Assembly (NCBI RefSeq): GCF_000380245.2
Contig: NZ_HG428741.1
Coordinates: 501,271-565,270, forward strand
Length of the DNA stretch: 64,000 bases
Origin: Bacillus massiliigorillae
Lineage (GTDB): Bacteria > Bacillota > Bacilli > Bacillales > DSM-1321
Direction of reading: 5' to 3'
The position numbers were made by a program, and so were the translations under genes. The notes below the pieces were generated by a model. That model made no database searches. It worked only from the letters and a program-made list of their open reading frames with translations, and was not told where the DNA came from. Below are positions 1-8,547 of the stretch, piece after piece (the first letter of the stretch is position 1; the number at the start of each line of letters is the position of its first letter).

Positions 1-36
1 AATAACTTTTACAATAAGTGTAGAAGTTATTTTTTA
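1..36 (+). terminator. Rho-independent terminator before the eps cluster
   Basis: A 12-bp stem (1-12 with 20-31, one G-T pair) has a 7-nt loop and runs into a T tract. It closes whatever gene lies left of the window and isolates the polysaccharide operon. Confidence 0.75.
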
Positions 37-104
37 TATTTTTTTAAGAAGATTATGATTTGCATATACATAACTTGGTTCTAGATTAGGAGGAGGAAAC
101 TATC

Positions 105-854
105 GTGGAAGAAACGGTTAATATTAAAGATTTGCTATTTATATGTAAAAAACAATTACCACTGATTATTGGCATTACAGTGCTTTCAGTAGTTATTTGT
201 GCATTTATTACATATTTCTTGTTAACACCGATTTATAAGGGGTCAACACAATTGCTTATTAACAAATCTAAAGATAATGAAGCGGTTTATGAATACAATG
301 AGGTACAAACGAATTTGCAGTTAATTAATACATATAACGTAATAATTAAAAGCCCGCGGATTTTAAATCTAGTAAAAGAGGAATTAGGTTTACAGCTTTC
401 AATTGAGGAATTAACAAAAAAAATAACAGTTGAGAGTGAAGAAGATTCACAAGTCTTAAATATAAATGTGGAGGACCCGAATCCTGAAGTAGCTGCTGAA
501 ATAGCCAATACCATCGCAAAAGTATTTCAAAAAAATATCGTTGAAATAATGAATATTGATAATGTGGTCATCTTAGCACAAGCAACAGTTAATCAAAATC
601 CTGTTCCGATTAAACCTAATCCATTATTGAATTTAGCTATTAGTGTAGTGATAGGATTAATGATTGGATTTGGTATTGCATTCTTTCTAGAATACTTAGA
701 TAACTCTATTAAAACAGAACAAGATATTGAAAATATGTTTGATCTTCCTGTATTAGGTGTCATCTCGACAATTGAAACAAATGCTCATGAAAAATATGAG
801 ACAGAAGGAAGGAATTCGGAATGTTTAATAAGCAAAAGAAAAAAAGTACTGTAA
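105..854 (+). CDS. Wzz/CapA-type chain-length determinant, BY-kinase activator
   Basis: Membrane polysaccharide co-polymerase that sets chain length and activates the cognate tyrosine kinase. The 249-aa protein has an N-terminal transmembrane helix (about residues 16-40), an extracytoplasmic coiled region, the proline-rich NPVPIKPNPLLN motif before a second helix (about 165-195), and a short cytoplasmic tail. This is the usual YveK/EpsA/CapA layout of Firmicutes. The start is GTG, chosen because AGGAGGAGG lies 6-13 nt upstream. The 3' end overlaps the kinase gene by 34 nt, which suggests coupled translation and a shared complex. Confidence 0.9.
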   Translation: MEETVNIKDLLFICKKQLPLIIGITVLSVVICAFITYFLLTPIYKGSTQLLINKSKDNEAVYEYNEVQTNLQLINTYNVIIKSPRILNLVKEELGLQLSIEELTKKITVESEEDSQVLNINVEDPNPEVAAEIANTIAKVFQKNIVEIMNIDNVVILAQATVNQNPVPIKPNPLLNLAISVVIGLMIGFGIAFFLEYLDNSIKTEQDIENMFDLPVLGVISTIETNAHEKYETEGRNSECLISKRKKVL

Positions 855-1519
855 ATCGAAATAAGAAGCTAATAGCTAGTCTGAGCCCGAAATCTCCAAT
901 ATCTGAACAGTATAGAACTATTCGAACTAATATACAGTTTGCTTCGATAGATTATGAAATTCAATCCATTATGGTTACATCTGCTGAACCAGGGGCAGGT
1001 AAGTCAACAACATCTGCAAATCTTGCAGTAGTTTTTGCTCAACAAGGCAAAAGGGTTCTTATCATTGATTCTGATTTAAGAAAGCCCACTCTCCATCATA
1101 TATTTAAGGTACATAATAACGATGGACTAACAAGTGTATTGATGAAAAGTAAACAGCTAGAAGAGGTAATTGTTCCAACTAATGAACCTAATGTATTTTT
1201 ACTAACGAGTGGGCCAATACCACCCAATCCAGCTGAATTATTAATATCGAAAGCAATGAAGTTTATATACAATAAAGTGATTCACGAATATGATTTAGTT
1301 ATTTTTGATACGCCGCCTATATTAGCAGTAACAGATTCTCAAATTGTCTCTCATTATTGTGATGGAACCATCATTGTAGTTGCTTCTGAGCAAACTAAAA
1401 AAGAACAATTGAAAAAAGGCATTGAACTGTTGAATTTTTCTAAAGCAAGAATAGTAGGAACTGTACTTAATAATAAAAAATTATCTAATCATGACAATCA
1501 TTATTACTATTATTCTTAA
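821..1519 (+). CDS. CpsD/CapB-family bacterial tyrosine kinase
   Basis: Cytoplasmic BY-kinase (EpsB/YwqD/CapB family) that autophosphorylates and controls polymerisation together with the membrane adaptor. Visible motifs are Walker A SAEPGAGKST (K61), Walker A' VLIIDSDLRKP (79-89), Walker B DLVIFDTPP, and a C-terminal tyrosine cluster HYYYY at 228-231, the autophosphorylation site. Its 232 aa fit the stand-alone kinase half found in Firmicutes. It overlaps the adaptor gene and is followed by the phosphatase gene, forming the standard phosphoregulatory trio. Confidence 0.93.
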   Translation: MFNKQKKKSTVNRNKKLIASLSPKSPISEQYRTIRTNIQFASIDYEIQSIMVTSAEPGAGKSTTSANLAVVFAQQGKRVLIIDSDLRKPTLHHIFKVHNNDGLTSVLMKSKQLEEVIVPTNEPNVFLLTSGPIPPNPAELLISKAMKFIYNKVIHEYDLVIFDTPPILAVTDSQIVSHYCDGTIIVVASEQTKKEQLKKGIELLNFSKARIVGTVLNNKKLSNHDNHYYYYS

Positions 1520-1575
1520 ACAACACGTATTGCTTAATTGTATCGATGTTTGTAATTGAGATAGGGGGAATTAAA

Positions 1576-2340
1576 ATGATTGATCTCCATTCTCATATAT
1601 TGTGGGGAGTCGATGATGGAGCTAAAACGCTGGAAGATAGTTTAAAAATGGCAAAACAAGCAGTCAATCAAGGAATACGAACAATTGTGGCTACTCCACA
1701 TCATATGAATGGGAACTATTTAAATACGAGAAAAGATATTAAAACAAAAGTATCAGAGTTGAATAACCATCTAGAAAAAAAGCAAATACCTTTGGATGTT
1801 TTGCCAGGGCAGGAAATTAGAGTATATGGTGATCTATTAAAAGACTATGAAAAAGGTCAACTTGTTTGTGTGAATGATGTAACGAATTATTTATTAATAG
1901 AGTTGCCAACCTTCAATTTTACTGATTATTACGAAAAAATATTGTTTGAAATAAGATTGCAAGGTTTGATTCCTGTCATAGTTCATCCAGAAAGAAATCG
2001 TTTTTTTCTGGAAAATCCACATAAACTATATGACTTAGTACAACAAGGCGTCTTAACACAAGTAACTGCTGCTAGTTTAACAGGACATTTTGGTAGAAGA
2101 ATCAAGAAGTTTTCACTTCAAATAATAAAGGCGAATCTAACACATTTTATCGCTTCTGACGCACATAATGTCTCGACACGTGATTTTAAAATGGATGAGG
2201 CATTTCGAGTAATTGAAAATCATTTTGGAATTGATTACACTGATTTCTTTTTGAAGAATGCAAAACTTCTACTGCAAAACAAAGAGGTAAATCAACATAT
2301 TCCTTACATGATAAAAAAAAGAATCTTTCATTTGTTTTAG
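1576..2340 (+). CDS. PHP-family protein-tyrosine phosphatase (CpsB/CapC/YwqE type)
   Basis: Metal-dependent phosphatase that removes phosphate from the BY-kinase tyrosine tail. The PHP signature is clear: MIDLHSHILWGVDDGAKT at the N-terminus, TPHHMNG, HPERN and IASDAHN supply the histidine and aspartate metal ligands. An upstream in-frame ATG at 1546 exists. The start at 1576 is preferred because AGGGGGA lies 6-7 nt before it and family members begin with this MIDLHSH. The 254 aa are a normal family length. Confidence 0.93.
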   Translation: MIDLHSHILWGVDDGAKTLEDSLKMAKQAVNQGIRTIVATPHHMNGNYLNTRKDIKTKVSELNNHLEKKQIPLDVLPGQEIRVYGDLLKDYEKGQLVCVNDVTNYLLIELPTFNFTDYYEKILFEIRLQGLIPVIVHPERNRFFLENPHKLYDLVQQGVLTQVTAASLTGHFGRRIKKFSLQIIKANLTHFIASDAHNVSTRDFKMDEAFRVIENHFGIDYTDFFLKNAKLLLQNKEVNQHIPYMIKKRIFHLF

Positions 2341-2500
2341 CAACTATTTATTCGGTTATATCCATACATTTGGAGAGGCTTCCTTTCCATTATCAACGGA
2401 GCACTCGGTCATGCTGTGGGATTATAATGAGAAATCCTTAGACACTATCGTTGTCAAGGGTGTGATGTGAGGGTGGGTTAGATGCCCGATTTAATAAATT
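2341..2500 (+). ncRNA. Candidate EAR-type antitermination RNA in the eps leader
   Basis: The gap of about 230 nt between the phosphatase gene and galU has no ORF but many short stems: TCCA/TGGA near 2360-2374, GGATT/AATCC near 2420-2440, and GACA/TGTC near 2440-2455. In Bacillales eps operons the EAR element, a cis RNA promoting processive antitermination, lies inside the operon between the regulatory genes and the biosynthetic genes, which matches this position. The assignment rests on position and foldability. I could not score it against the Rfam model. Confidence 0.5.
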
Positions 2501-2502
2501 TT

Positions 2503-2536
2503 CACATAAGGCGTGTAGAATTATTCGCCTTATGTG
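2503..2536 (+). terminator. Strong hairpin without U-tract, possible attenuator before galU
   Basis: A perfect 11-bp stem, CACATAAGGCG with CGCCTTATGTG, has a 12-nt loop. It is followed by AGTGTTTATATT rather than a clean T-run, so it would be a weak or regulated terminator. It sits directly after the EAR candidate. Confidence 0.45.
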
Positions 2537-2571
2537 AGTGTTTATATTACTTATGAAGGGGGTCACATTTA

Positions 2572-3561
2572 ATGAAGGTGAAAAAAGCTATTATACCAGC
2601 GGCAGGACTAGGAACAAGATTTTTACCTGCTACAAAAGCAATGCCAAAGGAAATGTTACCAATAGTGGATAAACCTACTATTCAATATATTGTAGAGGAA
2701 GCAATCAAATCTGGTATTGAGGATATTATTATTGTAACTGGTAAAGGAAAAAGATCCATTGAAGATCATTTTGATAATGCACTCGAGCTTGAAATGAATT
2801 TAATGGAAAAACAAAAATATGAATTGCTAGAGAAAGTGCAAGAGTCTGCTAAAGTAGAAATTTATTATATTCGTCAAAAAGAACCAAAAGGTTTAGGACA
2901 CGCAGTGTTATGTGCAAAACATTTTTTAGGTAACGAACCATTTGCAGTTTTGCTTGGAGATGACATTGTAGAATCAGAAACACCTTGTTTAAAACAAATG
3001 ATGGATGTTTTTGAAGATACCCATGCATCGATTGTTGGTGTACAAAGAGTGAAAGAGGAAGATACGCATCGATATGGGATCATTGATCCAGGTAAACAAA
3101 ATGACCGTATTTACCATGTGAATCAATTCGTTGAAAAACCTAAACAAGGCACTGCTCCATCTAATTTAGCAATCATTGGTCGTTACATTTTAACTCCAGA
3201 AATATTCATGTTCTTAGAGAAAGAAGAAATCGGTGCTGGAGGAGAAATTCAGTTAACTGACGCTATTCAACACTTAAATGAAATCCAACGAGTATTTGCC
3301 TATGAATTCGAAGGTGAACGCTACGATGTTGGAGAGAAATTAGGTTTTATTACAACTACCATTGATATGGCTCTACATAATGAGGAGTTAAGAGATGGTG
3401 TGATTACTTATTTAAAACATATTTTAATAAATGAAGAAAAAATGGATATTTTTACAGAAGTACTTGATATGGCTCTTCATAATGACGAGTTAAGAGAAGA
3501 TTTAGTTGATTATTTGAGACATGTTATAAAGGCTGAAGAGGTTTTGGAGGAAGTGACGTGA
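2572..3561 (+). CDS. galU: UTP-glucose-1-phosphate uridylyltransferase
   Basis: Makes UDP-glucose from UTP and glucose-1-phosphate for polysaccharide and teichoic acid synthesis. The nucleotidyltransferase signature KAIIPAAGLGTRFLPATKAMPKEMLP is at the N-terminus, with GLGHAVLCAK, VLLGDDIV, QFVEKPKQG and GEIQLTDAI further on. At 329 aa it is about 35 aa longer than the usual 290-300. The excess is a second copy of the C-terminal helix unit: residues about 262-285 (IDMALHNEELRDGV...) are repeated as LDMALHNDELREDL near 298-321. Position inside the operon suggests a cluster-dedicated paralogue. AAGGGGG lies upstream of the ATG. Confidence 0.95.
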   Translation: MKVKKAIIPAAGLGTRFLPATKAMPKEMLPIVDKPTIQYIVEEAIKSGIEDIIIVTGKGKRSIEDHFDNALELEMNLMEKQKYELLEKVQESAKVEIYYIRQKEPKGLGHAVLCAKHFLGNEPFAVLLGDDIVESETPCLKQMMDVFEDTHASIVGVQRVKEEDTHRYGIIDPGKQNDRIYHVNQFVEKPKQGTAPSNLAIIGRYILTPEIFMFLEKEEIGAGGEIQLTDAIQHLNEIQRVFAYEFEGERYDVGEKLGFITTTIDMALHNEELRDGVITYLKHILINEEKMDIFTEVLDMALHNDELREDLVDYLRHVIKAEEVLEEVT

Positions 3562-3597
3562 ATGAAATCTTTGGTCTTTTAGTAGGAGAGAGGGAAA

Positions 3598-5430
3598 ATG
3601 GCTTATCAAAAAAGAATAACTTATCTAATAGTATTGGATTCTCTTATCATGTGTCTAGGTTTAATTATTGCAATCATCTTATCTGGATATGATTTTGAGA
3701 AAATCAATGTAGAACAATTTTTGTTAATTTTAATAATATTAATGGTCTCATATTTTTCAGGTGCATTGTTTCAAAAACTTTATTATAAGGCATGGGAATA
3801 TGCCAGCATTGGTGAATTAATAGCAATTTTAAAAGCAGTGTCTTTTTCAATTGTTATTACTTCTTTTATATATATTCTTTTTTATCATGAATTGAATATA
3901 AGATTACTATTATTAATTTGGATGATACTTCTTTTATTTATTGGGGGTTCTCGTTTTGTCTGGAGAATATATAAAGAGTCACAAAGTCAAAGGAAAGAAA
4001 ATTTTAAAAACACCTTAATAATTGGAGCGGGTATAGCGGGAACAATGGTTGTAAGACAATTACTCCATAATAATGGTGAAACAATTTTAAAACCTATTGC
4101 GTTTATTGATGATGATAGCTTTAAGCAAAAGTTAAGCATTTTAGGAATTCCTGTAGTTGGGACATCAAAAGATATTTTAGATGTTGTTAAAAAATATAAA
4201 ATTGAACATATAGTTATAGCTATTCCATCAGCAACTAATAAACAGTTAACACATATCCATCAAGAATGTGCTAAATCAGGGATACATACACAGACTATTC
4301 CAATGTTAGAAGACATCATGGTTGGCAAAGTATCTATTAATAACTTTAAAGATATAGAAGTAGAGGATTTATTAGGTAGAGAGCCTATTTCACTAAATAT
4401 GGCATCAATATCAAAATATATATCAAATAAAACTGTTTTAGTTACTGGTGCAGGTGGATCTATAGGATCTGAGATTTGTAGACAAATAAGCAAGTTCCAT
4501 CCGAAAAAATTAGTTTTATTAGGACATGGTGAAAATAGTATTTATTTAATAGATATGGAATTAAAGAATAAATATAAAGATTCAATAGAGACTATTCCTA
4601 TTATTGCAGATGTTCAAGACAGAACTAGAATCTTTGAAGTTATGGAGCATTACAAACCGAATGTAGTTTATCATGCAGCAGCTCATAAACACGTACCTTT
4701 AATGGAAAATAATCCATGTGAAGCTGTTAAAAATAATGTGTTTGGAACAAAAAATGTAGCTGAAGCGGCAGATCAATATAATGTGGAAACCTTTGTCATG
4801 ATTTCATCTGATAAGGCCGTTAAACCACCTAATATAATGGGTGCAACGAAACGAACAGCAGAAATGATCATACAACGATTGAATGTGAAAAGTCGAACAA
4901 AATTTGTTGCTGTGCGGTTTGGAAACGTATTAGGTAGTAGAGGAAGTGTTATTCCTTTATTTAAAAAACAAATTAAAGCGGGTGGTCCTGTGACTGTAAC
5001 GCATCCGGAAATGGTTCGTTATTTCATGACAATACCAGAAGCTTCTCGGCTAGTGATTCAAGCTGGAGCTCTAGCAAAAGGTGGAGAAATATTTGTATTA
5101 GATATGGGAGAACCAGTGAAAATTGTAGATCTCGCAAAAAATATGATTGAACTGTCGGGTCATACTGTAGAGGAAATTGGTATAAAGTTCACAGGTGTTC
5201 GACCAGGAGAAAAATTGTATGAGGAATTATTTAATAATGAAGAAACGAACAGCAAACAAGTGTTTCCTAAGATATTTGTAGGGAATATTGATGTGAATCA
5301 TTCTGAGGAACTAGATTACTTTTTGAAGAATTTTAGTGAAATGTCGGTAGCTGAGGTTAAAGAGTATATATTGAGTATTGCGAATAACAGACGTTTAAAA
5401 TTAAAGAAAAAGCTACTTCAGAAATTCTGA
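3598..5430 (+). CDS. EpsC/CapD-type membrane nucleotide-sugar 4,6-dehydratase
   Basis: Converts UDP-GlcNAc to a 4-keto-6-deoxy sugar, the first step to a bacillosamine-type or related residue. The 610-aa protein has four N-terminal membrane helices (about residues 8-115), a CoA-binding-like Rossmann domain with IIGAGIAGTMVV, then the SDR domain with TGAGGSIGSE near 282, AAAHKHVPLMENNP and SSDKAVKPPNIMGATKR. The last carries the altered catalytic triad of this family. Length and layout match EpsC of Bacillus eps operons. No epsM-like acetyltransferase or epsN-like aminotransferase is in the cluster, so the final sugar is unclear. Confidence 0.92.
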   Translation: MAYQKRITYLIVLDSLIMCLGLIIAIILSGYDFEKINVEQFLLILIILMVSYFSGALFQKLYYKAWEYASIGELIAILKAVSFSIVITSFIYILFYHELNIRLLLLIWMILLLFIGGSRFVWRIYKESQSQRKENFKNTLIIGAGIAGTMVVRQLLHNNGETILKPIAFIDDDSFKQKLSILGIPVVGTSKDILDVVKKYKIEHIVIAIPSATNKQLTHIHQECAKSGIHTQTIPMLEDIMVGKVSINNFKDIEVEDLLGREPISLNMASISKYISNKTVLVTGAGGSIGSEICRQISKFHPKKLVLLGHGENSIYLIDMELKNKYKDSIETIPIIADVQDRTRIFEVMEHYKPNVVYHAAAHKHVPLMENNPCEAVKNNVFGTKNVAEAADQYNVETFVMISSDKAVKPPNIMGATKRTAEMIIQRLNVKSRTKFVAVRFGNVLGSRGSVIPLFKKQIKAGGPVTVTHPEMVRYFMTIPEASRLVIQAGALAKGGEIFVLDMGEPVKIVDLAKNMIELSGHTVEEIGIKFTGVRPGEKLYEELFNNEETNSKQVFPKIFVGNIDVNHSEELDYFLKNFSEMSVAEVKEYILSIANNRRLKLKKKLLQKF

Positions 5431-5464
5431 CATGGGAAAATTAAGAAGTTAGGGAGTAATAAAG

Positions 5465-6073
5465 TTGCTATATCTTAAAATCAAGAGAATGTTAGACGTG
5501 TTTTTATCGATAACAGGGCTATTAATATTATCTCCAATTTTTCTAGTCTTAATGATTTTGATTAAGCTAGATTCTGAAGGGCCTATTTTTTTTAAGCAAA
5601 AGCGTGTAGGGAAGAATAAGGGGTTATTTAATATTCTGAAATTCAGAACCATGATAATAAGCACTCCAAAAGATATACCAACCCATTTGTTGGAAAATTC
5701 TAAGTGCTGCATTACAAGAGTGGGTAGGATTTTGAGAAAAACAAGTTTAGATGAATTACCACAATTATTGAATATATTATTTGGTGATATGAGCTTTATT
5801 GGACCTAGACCAGCTTTATGGAATCAATTTGATTTAGTGGAAGCAAGAGATAAGTATAAAGCTAATAATGTGACGCCAGGATTAACAGGATGGGCACAAA
5901 TAAATGGTAGAGATAAACTATCTATTGATGAAAAAGCAAAGTTGGATGGAGAGTATGTTACGAATTTTGGATTCGTGATGGATTGTAAGTGTTTTTTTAA
6001 GAGTTTTATCTCTGTAGTTAAGCATGATGAGGTGATTGAAGGAAAGAGTAAATCAATAATTGATAAAAAGTGA
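5465..6073 (+). CDS. Priming phosphoglycosyl transferase (EpsL/WcaJ-like, small form)
   Basis: Transfers the first sugar-1-phosphate onto undecaprenyl phosphate at the cytoplasmic membrane. The 202-aa protein has one N-terminal hydrophobic hairpin (about residues 8-35), then the PGT signature KFRTM, the KTSLDELPQLLNIL segment, GDMSFIGPRP, and PGLTGWAQINGRD. It starts at TTG with AGGGAG 8 nt upstream. It is paired with the dehydratase gene, as in Bacillus eps and Campylobacter pgl systems, so the primer is probably the sugar made by that enzyme. Confidence 0.92.
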   Translation: MLYLKIKRMLDVFLSITGLLILSPIFLVLMILIKLDSEGPIFFKQKRVGKNKGLFNILKFRTMIISTPKDIPTHLLENSKCCITRVGRILRKTSLDELPQLLNILFGDMSFIGPRPALWNQFDLVEARDKYKANNVTPGLTGWAQINGRDKLSIDEKAKLDGEYVTNFGFVMDCKCFFKSFISVVKHDEVIEGKSKSIIDKK

Positions 6074-6078
6074 TTTTG

Positions 6079-6147
6079 ATGATAAGAAATCTAGCTGAAT
6101 TAATAGAAAATTTTAAAGAACTATATGTATTTGAGGAGAAATCATAA
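6079..6147 (+). other. Tiny ORF, possible gene-start remnant
   Basis: A 22-codon frame starting ATG at 6079 ends 1 nt before the next gene's ATG. It begins MIRNLAELIENFKELYVF. That resembles the first residues of polysaccharide ABC-2 permeases, and the continuation is missing. There is no good ribosome site. It may be a leftover of a lost gene or chance. Confidence 0.2.
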
Positions 6148-6148
6148 T

Positions 6149-7258
6149 ATGAAAAAAGTGCTTTTTGTAGCTACCGTTGTTAAAAAACATATTAATGCAT
6201 TTCACATACCTTATTTGGAGTGGTTTAAAAAGAATGGATATGAGACTTATGTCTGTGCAAAGAATGATTATGGAAGCAAACAAGAATGTGTAACTCCCTT
6301 TTGTGATAAATATTATAATCTTCCATTTGAACGTTCTCCTTTTAAATTGAATAATATCAGAACGTATAAGGCTCTAAAGAAAATAATAGAAAATGAAAAA
6401 TTCGAGGTAATTCATTGTCATACACCTGTAGGGGGGGTATTAGCCAGATTGGCAAGTATTAATGCTCGAAAGAAAGGTACAAAGATCATTTACACAGCTC
6501 ATGGTTTTCATTTTTTTAAAGGAGCACCATTAAGAAACTGGTTATTGTATTATCCAATTGAGAGACTAATGGCCAATTTTACAGATGTGCTAATCACTAT
6601 TAATAAAGAAGATTTTCATAATGCGCAAAAATTTAACGCTAAGAAGATTGTGTATCTACCTGGGATTGGTGTCGATATAAAGAAATTTAAAATAAAAGCA
6701 AATAAAGATGTAAAAAGAAATGAGTTAGGAATTAAAAAAGAGCAAACTTTTATATTATCTGTAGGTGAACTGACAAGGAGAAAAAATCATGAAGTTGTAA
6801 TAAAAGCATTGGGTATGTTAAATGGTGGTGAATTCACCTATGTTATATGTGGTCAAGGTGAGAAAGCGGAATATCTAAAAAAACTTGCCAAATCTTTGAA
6901 TGTAGATGTGAAATTAGTAGGTTTTAGAACTGATATAGCAGAACTTTGCCATTCAGCAGATCTGTTTGTATTCCCTTCTCTACAAGAAGGACTCCCAGTT
7001 GCATTGATGGAAGCAATGGCTACTGGGCTACCCATTATATGTTCAAATATTAGGGGGAATACAGACTTAATTGATGAATGTAAAGGAGGATATTTTGTCA
7101 ATCCAAAAGACATAAGGGGGATTGCTGAACAGATTAATAAACTAGCAATGAATAAAGATTTAAGAGTTGCATTAGGAGCTTATAATACAGAAGCAATTAA
7201 GAAATTTGATATTAATAATGTAAAACCAATAATGGAGAATATTTATAAGTCTCTTTAG
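6149..7258 (+). CDS. Glycosyltransferase family 4 (EpsD-like)
   Basis: Cytoplasmic GT-B sugar transferase extending the lipid-linked repeat unit. The N-terminal domain carries IHCHTPVGGVLARLAS and the TAHGFHFFKGAP acceptor-side motif. The C-terminal GT4 domain carries SVGELTRRKNHEVVIKAL, GFRTDIAELCHSADLFVFPSLQEGLPVALMEAMATGLPII and the EX7E-type motif. The start at 6149 is preferred over an in-frame ATG 24 nt upstream because GAGGAGAA precedes it by 8-10 nt and the protein then begins MKKVLFVATV. The 369 aa are typical. Confidence 0.92.
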   Translation: MKKVLFVATVVKKHINAFHIPYLEWFKKNGYETYVCAKNDYGSKQECVTPFCDKYYNLPFERSPFKLNNIRTYKALKKIIENEKFEVIHCHTPVGGVLARLASINARKKGTKIIYTAHGFHFFKGAPLRNWLLYYPIERLMANFTDVLITINKEDFHNAQKFNAKKIVYLPGIGVDIKKFKIKANKDVKRNELGIKKEQTFILSVGELTRRKNHEVVIKALGMLNGGEFTYVICGQGEKAEYLKKLAKSLNVDVKLVGFRTDIAELCHSADLFVFPSLQEGLPVALMEAMATGLPIICSNIRGNTDLIDECKGGYFVNPKDIRGIAEQINKLAMNKDLRVALGAYNTEAIKKFDINNVKPIMENIYKSL

Positions 7259-7335
7259 AGAGGCAATGAGGTTTATGAAAATTCATGTGCGTTTATATCA
7301 TCGTGGAACAAAATATATGATTGAGGGTGTAAAAT

Positions 7336-8547
7336 ATGAAGCTATTGTTTGTTCATGGAGGGGAGAAAGTAAAAGAAGATAAGGAATTACAGCTTTATAC
7401 AGATGGGAGTTATAACCAAGAGGTTTGGAATAGATATCTATCTATTTTTAGGAATGTAACCTTGGTTGCTAGGAAAGATTCAATGCTATATGAAGCGGAC
7501 TTTGCTAAAAGTAATTTTCAATTTTTTGATAAAAATAAAATGAATTTTATTCAAATTCCTAACCTAACTTCCTCTAATCAGTCATTTTTTAGTCTGGCAA
7601 TTCGAAAGAAACATAACTCTATAATTGAACAAGCAATTAAAGAACACGATTTTTTAATAGCTAGACTACCTAGTGGTGCGGGATATAAAGCGATAGAATA
7701 TGCAAAAAAGTATAATAAACCATATCTTACAGAAGTAGTAAGCTGTCCGTGGGATTCATTGTGGAATTATAATTTAAAAGGAAAAATAATTGCTCCTTTT
7801 AGTTATTTCAGTATGAAAAAGTTTGTTGAGAGTTCACCTTATGTCATGTATGTAACTAATGAATTTCTTCAATCACGTTATCCTACAAAAGGAAAAAGTA
7901 TTAACTGTTCTGATGTGACTTTAATCCAATTTGATGAAAATGTTATTAAAAAAAGACTAGAAAAAATACAAAAGAGAGACATAAAAAGTAAACTGATTAT
8001 TGGTACACTGGCTGCAGTGAACGTAAAGTTTAAGGGACAACAATATGTAATAAAAGCATTAGGGAAATTAAAGAAGAAGGGAATTGTAAATTTTGAATAT
8101 CAACTTGTAGGTGGAGGTGATCCATCTTTTTTAAAATGTATTGCAGAAAAGTATGGTGTTTCTAATCAAGTGACATTTTTAGGATCTATACGACATGAAG
8201 ATGTCTTTAATTGGTTGGATTCTATTGATATTTATATACAGCCAAGCAGACAAGAAGGTTTACCTAGAGCATTAATTGAAGCCATGAGTCGAGGAGTGCC
8301 TGCATTGGGTGCTGATACTGGTGGTATTCCAGAGTTATTAGGGGGTGAAGTTGTTTTTAGCAATAAGAAGCATAATATAGGCGAAATATGTTCAATTTTA
8401 GAAGAGTTCAATAATGAAATAATGGTAAAGCAAGCTAAACGTAATTATAAGGAAGCGAAAAAGTATGATAAAGAATTTATTGAGATGCGACGAAAAAAGT
8501 TCTTAGAGGAATTTGCAATAAGTGGAGGTGAAAAAGAGATAGAATGA
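7336..8547 (+). CDS. Glycosyltransferase family 4
   Basis: GT-B transferase of the polysaccharide assembly line. It begins MKLLFVHGGEKVKEDKE with the EVWNRYL motif common in capsule GT4 enzymes. The C-terminal domain has IGTLAAVNVKFKGQQYVIKAL, GSIRHEDVFNWLDSIDIYIQPSRQEGLPRALIEAMSRGVPALGADTGGIPELLG. GAGGGTG precedes the ATG. The 77-nt gap upstream contains a separate 35-codon frame from ATG 7275 with a good AATGAGG site. It runs into this gene in another frame and is unexplained. The last codons overlap the next gene (ATGA). Confidence 0.9.
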   Translation: MKLLFVHGGEKVKEDKELQLYTDGSYNQEVWNRYLSIFRNVTLVARKDSMLYEADFAKSNFQFFDKNKMNFIQIPNLTSSNQSFFSLAIRKKHNSIIEQAIKEHDFLIARLPSGAGYKAIEYAKKYNKPYLTEVVSCPWDSLWNYNLKGKIIAPFSYFSMKKFVESSPYVMYVTNEFLQSRYPTKGKSINCSDVTLIQFDENVIKKRLEKIQKRDIKSKLIIGTLAAVNVKFKGQQYVIKALGKLKKKGIVNFEYQLVGGGDPSFLKCIAEKYGVSNQVTFLGSIRHEDVFNWLDSIDIYIQPSRQEGLPRALIEAMSRGVPALGADTGGIPELLGGEVVFSNKKHNIGEICSILEEFNNEIMVKQAKRNYKEAKKYDKEFIEMRRKKFLEEFAISGGEKEIE

